Shown: one piece after another, positions 1-6,582 of the stretch | Numbering within the stretch: the first letter of the stretch is position 1 | Layout: every line of letters starts with the position of its first letter | From: Chromatiales bacterium | GTDB lineage: Bacteria > Pseudomonadota > Gammaproteobacteria > Chromatiales > Chromatiaceae | DNA length: 10,227 nucleotides | Reading direction: 5' to 3' | NCBI GenBank assembly: GCA_024639625.1 | Contig: JAHEIA010000060.1 | Span: forward strand, 1-10,227 | Made by a program: the position numbers and the translations under genes | The notes under the pieces: model-generated | What the model was told of the DNA's origin: nothing | The model's database searches: none | Seen by the model: the letters and a program-made list of their open reading frames with translations, nothing else

Positions 1-1718
1 TGGTGGCCTATGCCGGGGACGCCTTCACCGTCGCCCCCTTGAGCGACGACAGCGCAACCATGCGCGCGCTGCTGGATGCCCTGGAACCGAGCATCATGCC
101 GGCGACCGGCAGCCGCCCGGATCGCGGCCTGACCAAGGCCGGGGAGTTGCTGAACCAGGTCGGGGCCAAACAGGGCGAGGTGCTGTTGGTGGCGGACGAC
201 GCCGGCAGCGGCGCGCTCGCCACAGCGTCGCTGGATGCCGCGCGGACTCTTGCTGCCCAGGGGCACAGGGTATCGGTGCTCGCGGTTGCGACCGCCGACG
301 GCGCTCCCCTTCCGGGGGAGCGCGGCGGAGTAGAGCGGGACCGCCGCGGCGAGGTGGTGGTGCCGCGCCTGGACGAGGCGGCACTGCGTGACCTGGCGGC
401 CGCTGGCGGAGGGCGCTTCGCCCTCGTCAGCGCCGACAATCGAGATCTGGGGTACCTGTTCCCACCCCGTTCGCTGGATCTCAACGCCCAGGTCGAGGCT
501 AGCGAACACGAGACCGAGACCTGGCGCGGGGTTGGCCCCTGGCTGGTCCTGCTGCTCTTGCCCCTGGGCCTCCTTGCCTTCCGCCGCGGCTGGCTGGCGA
601 TGCTGGCCGGGGTGACGGTGCTCAATCTGAGCACCCCCGGCCCGGCCATGGCCCTGAGCTGGCAGGATCTGTGGCAGCGGCCCGACCAGCAGGCCGATCA
701 GGCGCTGGCCGCGGGTGACAACGAGCACGCCGCCGCGCTGGCTGAAGACCCGATGCGCCGCGGCGTGGCGCAGTTTCGCGCGGGCGACCATGCTGCAGCC
801 GCCGAGTCGTTTGCCAGCAACGACGAGCCAAACGCCCACTACAATCGCGGTAACGCGCTGGCGCGGATGGATCGGTTGGAGGAGGCCATAGCCGCGTACG
901 ACCAGGCCCTCGCCGCGGTCCCGCAGATGGAGGATGCGCTCTACAACCGCGCCCAGGTTGAAGCTGCGCTGAAGCAGCAGCAGGCGCGGCAGCAGCCCGG
1001 CAACCAAGACCGGGATGGCGCCGACCCGCAAGACGGCGAGGAACGCGGCGAGCAGTCCGCCAGCCCGGATGGTGAAAACGCCAACCCGCAAAATGCTCAG
1101 GATGGGGACGGAGCATCCGGCAGCCAGGACGACAAGGGCGGTGATCCTCAAGACGGCGGGGAGCGCAGCGGGCAATCCGGCGGTAAAGACGACACGGGCG
1201 GTATCGCGCAAGACGGCGAGGAGCGCGGCGGGCAGTCCGCCAACCGAGATGGCGCGAACGCTAACCCGCAGGATGGGCGGGATCCCGGCCGGCAGTCCCG
1301 CAGCCAGGACAACAAGGGTGATGACCCGCGGAACAGCCGGGTTCCCAATGGACAATCCGCGCCGCAGGCCGGCGCGGAAGGGTACGACCAAGACCGTCCG
1401 GGACAGCCGGGCGCACCCTCTAGCATCCCGCCCGGACAATCGGCCGCCGAAGCGGACGACGCGTCCCTTGGCCGCCAGCCCACTCCCCAAGCCGGCGGAG
1501 CAATCGGCGAGTACTCCGACGAACCGGGCGAGGAGCAAGCCGGCCAGGAGCCCGTCCACGGCACCACCCCCGAAGGTGAGGAGGAACGTCTGGCCATGGA
1601 ACAGTGGTTGCGCCGCATCCCCGACGACCCCGGAGGTCTGCTGCGCCGCAAGTTTCTTTATCAATACCGCCAGCGTGGCTCGGTCCCGAGTGGCCAACCC
1701 GGCGGCGAAACCTGGTAA
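1..1718 (+). CDS. batB: VWA domain and TPR protein of the Bat operon (BatB/BatC-like fusion), 5'-partial
   Basis: The gene runs off the left edge. The GTG at position 3 lies inside a typical VWA strand (VAYAGDAFTVAPL), so it is an internal Val and not the start; 571 residues are visible. Residues 1-150 are the C-terminal half of a von Willebrand A domain, including the GSRPDRGL and LLVADD segments; the DxSxS metal site would lie upstream of the window. Residues 178-194 and 197-217 are two hydrophobic segments joined by FRRGW. By the positive-inside rule the VWA and TPR parts would then both face the periplasm (inference). Residues about 235-322 hold TPR repeats (NRGNALARMDRLEEAIAAYDQAL). Residues 325-540 are a hydrophilic, disordered-looking tail with 20-residue repeats, ending in a conserved-looking short segment (EQWLRRIPDDPGGLLRRKF) also typical of these proteins. 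The family works with MoxR ATPases in envelope stress or complex maturation. BatD follows 24 bases downstream. The family call is firm; the exact role is not known. Confidence 0.88.
   Translation, partial: VAYAGDAFTVAPLSDDSATMRALLDALEPSIMPATGSRPDRGLTKAGELLNQVGAKQGEVLLVADDAGSGALATASLDAARTLAAQGHRVSVLAVATADGAPLPGERGGVERDRRGEVVVPRLDEAALRDLAAAGGGRFALVSADNRDLGYLFPPRSLDLNAQVEASEHETETWRGVGPWLVLLLLPLGLLAFRRGWLAMLAGVTVLNLSTPGPAMALSWQDLWQRPDQQADQALAAGDNEHAAALAEDPMRRGVAQFRAGDHAAAAESFASNDEPNAHYNRGNALARMDRLEEAIAAYDQALAAVPQMEDALYNRAQVEAALKQQQARQQPGNQDRDGADPQDGEERGEQSASPDGENANPQNAQDGDGASGSQDDKGGDPQDGGERSGQSGGKDDTGGIAQDGEERGGQSANRDGANANPQDGRDPGRQSRSQDNKGDDPRNSRVPNGQSAPQAGAEGYDQDRPGQPGAPSSIPPGQSAAEADDASLGRQPTPQAGGAIGEYSDEPGEEQAGQEPVHGTTPEGEEERLAMEQWLRRIPDDPGGLLRRKFLYQYRQRGSVPSGQPGGETW
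1023..1382 (+). repeat. 60-bp in-frame tandem repeat, six units, arranged as two 180-bp blocks
   Basis: Six 60-bp units start at 1023, 1083, 1143, 1203, 1263 and 1323. Each encodes a variant of a 20-residue unit beginning near DPQDGEERGGQS. The period is exact with no indels. Units 1 and 4 resemble each other most (QDGEERG-QSA and a shared NANP at their ends), as do units 2 and 5 (SQDDKGG against SQDNKGD). This implies an older three-unit, 180-bp block (1023-1202) duplicated as 1203-1382. A partial unit may precede it at about 1000-1022, and a degenerate one follows to about 1400. The encoded tail is rich in Gln, Asp, Gly, Ser and Asn and is probably an unstructured linker. Confidence 0.9.
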
Positions 1719-1726
1719 GTCAAGAC

Positions 1727-1732
1727 AAGGAG
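1727..1732 (+). promoter_or_regulatory. Shine-Dalgarno site of batD
   Basis: AAGGAG lies 10 bases before the ATG at 1743, in the 24-base gap after the upstream TAA. It supports that ATG as the start, and the signal peptide that follows agrees. Confidence 0.75.
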
Positions 1733-1742
1733 CGTACACGCC

Positions 1743-3656
1743 ATGCGACGAAGCACCCTATACCCATTCGGACTTCTGGTTGCCCTGCTGATGAGCTTGC
1801 CGGCGGCGTTCGCGACGGCCCAAGGGGCAAGCGCCCATCTCGACCGCAGCTCGATCTACGCCGGCGAGACGGTGACCCTCAGTCTCGAGGCCCAGGGCCT
1901 GCAGCCCGACAACCAACCCGACTTGTCGGCGTTGGAGTCGGACTTTCGCGTCCTTGGCAGCAGCGCGGGCACTCGGGTCTCCATCGTCAACGGTCGGCGC
2001 AGCGACTCCGCGACCTGGCAGGTCACCCTGGCACCCCTGCGCAGCGGCACCCTGGAGATCCCCGCGATCACGGTCGGCGGTGCGAGCACCCGGCCCATAT
2101 CGCTGGAGGTGCGCGAGTTGCCCCCGGAGGTTGCCCGGCAGCGCGCCGAGAGTCTGTTCCTGGAGACCGAGCTGGGCGGTGACGGCGGCCCGGTGCAAGT
2201 GCAGCAGCAGGTGCCCCTGATCGCGCGGCTGTACTCCGCGCAGCCGTTGCGCGAGGGGCGGCTGAGCGACCCCGAGTCTCCGGATGCAGCAGTCGAGCGG
2301 TTGGGGGAAGACCGAGTCTACAACACCGAGCGCAACGGCCGCCGGTACCAGGTGGTCGAGCGGCACTATGCCCTTTTCCCGCAACGCAGTGGCGAGCTGA
2401 CCATCCCGCCGTTGACCTTCCGCGGCAGCGTGCGCAGCCAGGCCCCTGCCCCGGGACGGCGGGGCGGCGGCACCCTAATCGACGAGTTCTTCAACGACCC
2501 GGTACTCGACCGCCTGTTCCAGGCCGGTCCCGGCGGCATGGGCGATCTCTTCTCCGACCCCTTCTTTTCCCGTGACCCCTTTGCCGGATTCGGCATCCTC
2601 GATCGCGGTACCCCGGTTGCGACCCAATCCGGTTCCATCAAGGTTCAGGTCGAACCCCGTCCCGACGGTATGGCTGCGGAGCACTGGCTGCCGGCCGAGC
2701 AGGTCCGGGTACACGATTCCTGGACCGAATCTCCGCCGGAGTGGCATGCGGGGGAACCGGTGACGCGCGTCATCACCCTGGAAGCGGTGGGCCTGGCTGG
2801 GTCGCAGATCCCCGAGCTGCAACCGCAGGTCCCCGCCGGGATGCGTATCTACCCCGGGCGCCCGCAACCCAAGAGCCATACCGACGGCGACCGGGTGTTG
2901 GGTACCAGCCGCCAGGAATTTACTTACATCGCCAGCCGGCCGGGGGATCTGGAGGTTCCGGCGCTGACCGTGGACTGGTGGGATACCCGCAGCGGCGAGG
3001 CGCGCCAGGAGGTAGTCCCGTCCTGGCAGTTCCAGGTGGCCCCGGACCAAGCCGCGGCCGGTGCTGCGCGGCCTGCCGCCCCCGCGCCGGTGGATCAGCT
3101 CGCCACCTCGCAACCCGCGACCGGGGTTGCGCCGGCTGACAAGCCAGGCGGCTGGCAAGCGGAGGGATGGGACTTGCGGCGCCTCGGATTCTGGGCTGCG
3201 GGCGCATTGCCGGCAATCCTGCTGTTCGGGCTACTGCTGCGCCGATGGCGACAGCGGGCTGCGACGCTCGTGATTGGCAGGCGCACAGGCTCTGCGGAGG
3301 GGGCTACGCGGGATACCATGGCGGCGCCCACCGTAGACGCAGCGGCGGCCCGCAGAGAGCTGGCGACGGCGTGCCGTACGGGGGATCCCGCGGTTGCCGC
3401 CCGCGCTCTGTTGGTCTGGGCCGCCGCTGTATGGCCGCAGAAAGCCCCGACCAATCTCGCCGCCGTGGCGAGCCGCCTGGCGCAGGGGGGCGACGAGGTC
3501 CTGGCCCTGGAAAAGGCCCTCTACGGGCTTCCGGGCAGCGAGTGGAACGGGGAGGCCCTGGGAACATTGGCAGCCAAGGGACTGCTACGGCCCAGGACCA
3601 CGGCCGGCGCAGCCGGGGACAGCCCGCTCGCGCCACTCTATCCGCAGCGCGCGTGA
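1743..3656 (+). CDS. batD: BatD-family membrane protein (oxygen tolerance family)
   Basis: A 637-residue protein. Residues 1-26 form a signal peptide (MRRS, then a Leu/Ala-rich core, with likely cleavage near AFATA). The large extracytoplasmic part has the family's beta-sandwich pattern: an N-terminal SSIYAGETVTLSL strand, APLRSGTLEIPAITV, and the very typical RYQVVERHYALFPQRSGELTIPPLTF at 201-226. Residues 232-290 are a Gly/Phe/Asp-Pro-rich loop (DEFFNDP, SDPFFSRDPFAGFG). A second beta region spans about 296-432, followed by an Ala/Pro linker. One membrane helix lies at about 481-500, followed by Arg-rich residues (RRWRQR). A C-terminal cytoplasmic helical domain occupies about 530-615. The length is normal for proteobacterial BatD. 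It follows the VWA-TPR gene in the same operon and is thought to form an envelope complex with VWA proteins and a MoxR ATPase; the biochemical function is not established. The identification is confident. Confidence 0.9.
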   Translation: MRRSTLYPFGLLVALLMSLPAAFATAQGASAHLDRSSIYAGETVTLSLEAQGLQPDNQPDLSALESDFRVLGSSAGTRVSIVNGRRSDSATWQVTLAPLRSGTLEIPAITVGGASTRPISLEVRELPPEVARQRAESLFLETELGGDGGPVQVQQQVPLIARLYSAQPLREGRLSDPESPDAAVERLGEDRVYNTERNGRRYQVVERHYALFPQRSGELTIPPLTFRGSVRSQAPAPGRRGGGTLIDEFFNDPVLDRLFQAGPGGMGDLFSDPFFSRDPFAGFGILDRGTPVATQSGSIKVQVEPRPDGMAAEHWLPAEQVRVHDSWTESPPEWHAGEPVTRVITLEAVGLAGSQIPELQPQVPAGMRIYPGRPQPKSHTDGDRVLGTSRQEFTYIASRPGDLEVPALTVDWWDTRSGEARQEVVPSWQFQVAPDQAAAGAARPAAPAPVDQLATSQPATGVAPADKPGGWQAEGWDLRRLGFWAAGALPAILLFGLLLRRWRQRAATLVIGRRTGSAEGATRDTMAAPTVDAAAARRELATACRTGDPAVAARALLVWAAAVWPQKAPTNLAAVASRLAQGGDEVLALEKALYGLPGSEWNGEALGTLAAKGLLRPRTTAGAAGDSPLAPLYPQRA

Positions 3657-3783
3657 GACGGAACTCCCTGCTGCGGCCGCTCTCAAACCGGGCGCAGGGA
3701 ATGCGCGCAGAGAGCGAGGATGAACCCGACGCGCGGCGCCTTGTCGCCGCTGGCCGCTAGCCGCTAGCGCATTGCGTATGTGA
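3657..3783. other. Convergent intergenic region with small hairpins
   Basis: This is 127 bases between two converging stop codons. A 7-bp perfect inverted repeat TCCCTGC/GCAGGGA (3665-3671 with 3694-3700) encloses a 22-base loop. A second stem, CGCTAG/CTAGCG (3755-3760 with 3764-3769), has a 3-base loop. Neither is followed by a T tract on either strand, so intrinsic termination is possible but not shown. No gene is seen here. Confidence 0.4.
3747..3767. repeat. 7-bp tandem repeat, three copies
   Basis: The sequence reads CCGCTGG, CCGCTAG, CCGCTAG head to tail. It lies 17 bases beyond the stop of the 930-residue Hsp70 gene and creates the CGCTAG hairpin. It is probably slippage-derived. Confidence 0.6.
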
Positions 3784-6576
3784 TCAGCTGACGAGGCGCA
3801 ATCCGGGGGGTAGGGATTCGCCGAAGATGAGGGATGCTTCGGCCTGGTCTAGCTCGATCACGGACTCCACCATGGCGATCCACCGTGGTGGCGCTTTCGC
3901 CTTGGTCAGCCGTTCGACGACTCGCTCGCGCGGCAGCAGATCCAGGTCGCGTTCCCGGTCGCCGCTCAGCCTTGCCAACTGGGTGGCGGCGAACGCCGCC
4001 GGCTCCACGGTCCGCCAGTCCAGCCGCAGAACCTGTTCGAGCCAGGCCTGGGCGAGGTCTCGCTCTACCACGTCAGCGACACTTCCGTAAAACGGGACCC
4101 GCGCCCCGAGACGCCCGAGCGCCCACCAGCGCTGGGTTGCGTCTGTGGGTCTTTTCCCCGCCCGCAAGAGGCGTTCACCGAGCCTCGCCTTGCGTTCGCG
4201 CGGTATGTTTTCCAGGCCTGCGACCAAGCGGACCATGTCGTCGAAGGCCGCTGTCTTTGCCCGTTTCGCGCGGCGTTGGCCGGAGCCGCCGAGCTGACCC
4301 TCTACATCGTCCAGGATACGCAGTTGCCGCTTCTGATCCAGGCCTCCGGCAACCCGTCGCCACAGGGTCCACCACTCGGCCCAGTTTCGCGCTTCTCCTT
4401 TGTACTGAACGCCCTGCTCATAGGTCCCCCACAATTCGGGGATACGCCGCTCGTCGAAGGGATAGCCATAACCGGGCCGGAGGCAAAAGCCGGTGAGATT
4501 GAACCAGAGCCTCTCGTGATCGGCCGAGCGTCGCCGGCGCCTGGCGCCGGTAAGCAGGATGTCGAACAGTTCGCGCAGCAACTGGGTATCCCAGTTGTTG
4601 CGTCGACCTAGAAGCTTTTCGAGGTCGCGTGCAAGCAGCTTGGTTTCTGTCGCTGCCACACCCGAGACGCGAGCCCCGTATGCGCGTTCGATTCTTTCTA
4701 CCGCCTGCGAGAAGCTGGCGGGAAGCTTCGCCGGTGCGGCGGTTGCCGTCTCGCTTCCTGGGCCACGGACCTGGAATTCCATGTGCCAGCGCCGCCGCAG
4801 ATCGGCGGGGGCGTCATCGGTTGCCACGCAATCGATCTCCAGCGTGCCGATATCCGTGAGCATGGCCGCGAGCTGGACCGGGACCTCGCGGACGCCCGCA
4901 TCTGTCCCGGCTGCGCTTTCGAGCACCGTCGCCAGCGGCGGCAACAACCGGAAGTGGGCCTGATCGACGTCGGCCAGTTCGCCGAGCGCGTAGTTGCGAT
5001 CACTGGTGGTTGCCGCGAGGTGGAAGCCGACCGGTTGCCCCAGGCGCAACGAGAACACACGGTCCTTCAGGCGCAGTTCGCGCCCCTCTTCCGATCCGCG
5101 TGGCAGCAGACAAACCGCGCGCCGCGCCTGCGCTTGTTCATCTTCGATCAGCAGCAACAGGCTTCGCGCGGAGCCGCCGCCGATGCGCATGCCCTGTCCG
5201 CGCCGGGCCAGCGCGTACGCCACCGCGCCCCGGGCGACCGCCAGGTCGGGCTGGTCGTTGTGTAGCTGCAGCGGCGCCTTGCCGCGCCAGGCGGCGAGCA
5301 CCTGCAGGAGCCTGCGCGACAGGGCGTCACTGCGAAACACCCCGCCGTTCAGCAGTACCGCGTCGGGAACCGGAAACCCCGCCCCCGACGCCGTCCCGTC
5401 GGCGGTGGCGGTCCTCAGGGCGTCGGCGTGATCCTGCAGAAAGGCGGCCAGATGGCGTGTCACCGCCGGGTCCGCAGCATAGGGAAGACCGAACTCCACG
5501 ATGCCGGCGTGCCTGCGCTCGGGCCGGCTATCGGGAGCAGTCTGCGGGAAGAATCCGTCCACCACCAGCCGCGCAACCTGACTGCGGCTAAGCTCCGTGG
5601 ATCGGGCCTGACCGATCAAGCGCGTGCCGCTCCCCAGAAGCGTGACCGATGCGGTCTCAGGCGCCTCGTGCGCGAGCAGTCTTTCCTTTGCGCGTCGGCA
5701 TTGTTGTGTGAGCTGAGAGAGCAGCGCGGCACTGAGACGTTCACCGCTCCTCAGCATCTGCTGCTCGGCGAGCCGGGCTAGTGCAAGATCCATGTTGTCA
5801 CCGCCCAACATCAGGTGGTCGGCAACTCCGATGCGCACCAGTTGCGGGCGGTCGCCGCTGCGGTCCACCCGTATCAGGGTGAGATCGGTGGTTCCGCCGC
5901 CGACGTCGCAAACCAGCAATGTATGTACATCGATCAGCGCCTGTTCTAGCTCTGTGGCGTGTCGCGAGAGCCAATCGTAACAAGCGGCCTGCGGCTCTTC
6001 TACGAGACGGACCCGCGGCAGGCCGCTGAGGCGGGATGCCTCAACCGTAAGTCTGCGGGCAATCTCATCGAACGAGGCGGGCACCGTGAGAACGATGTCC
6101 TGGGCCTCGAGGGGGTGCTCGGGGAACCGATGATTCCAGGCCTGGCGGACGTGACGCAGATAGCTGGCGCTGGCGTCCAATGGAGAGATGCGCGGCACAT
6201 CCGGCGGCGCACCCCAGGGCAGGATCGCCGCCGTCCGGTCGACTCCGGAGTGCGATAGCCAGCTCTTGGCGCTGGATACCAGACGACCGGGGACCTTGGA
6301 TCCCAGTTCCTGTGCCAGGGCGCCGATGACGGCGCCCGCCACAGAATCTTTCGTGGGGGCGCCATCCCACGGAAGCACGTGGTCGCCCGCGGCGATCTCC
6401 CCGGCCGCCGGGTGGTAGCGCATGGATGCCAGTAGCGGGCGTTCAGCAACCTCTCCCGGAGCCACCAACTGGTCTATGGAGAAGACTTCGAGTGGCGCCC
6501 CCGAGGTTTCGCTGTCGGTATAGGCGACGACGGTGTGGGTCGTTCCGAGGTCGATACCGACAAGGTAGCGAGACAT
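3784..6576 (-). CDS. Hsp70-family ATPase with C-terminal DUF3731-like extension
   Basis: A 930-residue protein. The Hsp70 nucleotide-binding motifs are intact: phosphate 1 GIDLGTTHT (7-15), VPASFD (165-170), EEPQAA (193-198), phosphate 2 CDVGGGTTDLTL (223-234), LGGDNMD (257-263) in place of DnaK LGGEDFD, and adenosine LNGGVF (409-414). A short beta-rich region (about 470-608) stands where the substrate domain would be. No VLLLDV linker or DnaK-type lid is visible. Residues about 615-930 are a helical, Trp- and Arg-rich extension (FNLTGFCLRPGYGYPFDERR, NWAEWWTLWRR) that I match to DUF3731, a domain known beside Hsp70 domains. It is collinear with the neighbouring 613-residue paralogue up to about residue 608. 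The start is an ATG six bases after the paralogue's TAA with no clear Shine-Dalgarno site, so translational coupling is likely. Its cytoplasmic chaperone-like role is inferred, and its clients are unknown. Confidence 0.88.
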   Translation of the reverse strand: MSRYLVGIDLGTTHTVVAYTDSETSGAPLEVFSIDQLVAPGEVAERPLLASMRYHPAAGEIAAGDHVLPWDGAPTKDSVAGAVIGALAQELGSKVPGRLVSSAKSWLSHSGVDRTAAILPWGAPPDVPRISPLDASASYLRHVRQAWNHRFPEHPLEAQDIVLTVPASFDEIARRLTVEASRLSGLPRVRLVEEPQAACYDWLSRHATELEQALIDVHTLLVCDVGGGTTDLTLIRVDRSGDRPQLVRIGVADHLMLGGDNMDLALARLAEQQMLRSGERLSAALLSQLTQQCRRAKERLLAHEAPETASVTLLGSGTRLIGQARSTELSRSQVARLVVDGFFPQTAPDSRPERRHAGIVEFGLPYAADPAVTRHLAAFLQDHADALRTATADGTASGAGFPVPDAVLLNGGVFRSDALSRRLLQVLAAWRGKAPLQLHNDQPDLAVARGAVAYALARRGQGMRIGGGSARSLLLLIEDEQAQARRAVCLLPRGSEEGRELRLKDRVFSLRLGQPVGFHLAATTSDRNYALGELADVDQAHFRLLPPLATVLESAAGTDAGVREVPVQLAAMLTDIGTLEIDCVATDDAPADLRRRWHMEFQVRGPGSETATAAPAKLPASFSQAVERIERAYGARVSGVAATETKLLARDLEKLLGRRNNWDTQLLRELFDILLTGARRRRRSADHERLWFNLTGFCLRPGYGYPFDERRIPELWGTYEQGVQYKGEARNWAEWWTLWRRVAGGLDQKRQLRILDDVEGQLGGSGQRRAKRAKTAAFDDMVRLVAGLENIPRERKARLGERLLRAGKRPTDATQRWWALGRLGARVPFYGSVADVVERDLAQAWLEQVLRLDWRTVEPAAFAATQLARLSGDRERDLDLLPRERVVERLTKAKAPPRWIAMVESVIELDQAEASLIFGESLPPGLRLVS

Positions 6577-6582
6577 CGAAGG

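Noticed and set aside
3..5. GTG at the left edge as a true start codon
   Set aside because: It sits inside a conserved VWA strand, and the metal-site half of the domain would be missing; the gene clearly continues to the left.
1023..1382. Regular repeat considered as a CRISPR array
   Set aside because: Units are contiguous with no unrelated spacers, are diverged, stay in frame within a coding gene, and no cas gene is present.
1148..1651. Minus-strand reading frame opposite the repeat region
   Set aside because: It is a mirror of a high-GC coding repeat with a Pro/Ser/Cys-rich composition and no recognisable domain.
1015..1791. A 258-residue plus-strand reading frame over the repeat tail and into batD
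   Set aside because: It is in another frame of the VWA-TPR gene, is Arg/Thr/Ala-rich only because the repeat is read out of frame, and has no Shine-Dalgarno site or family resemblance.
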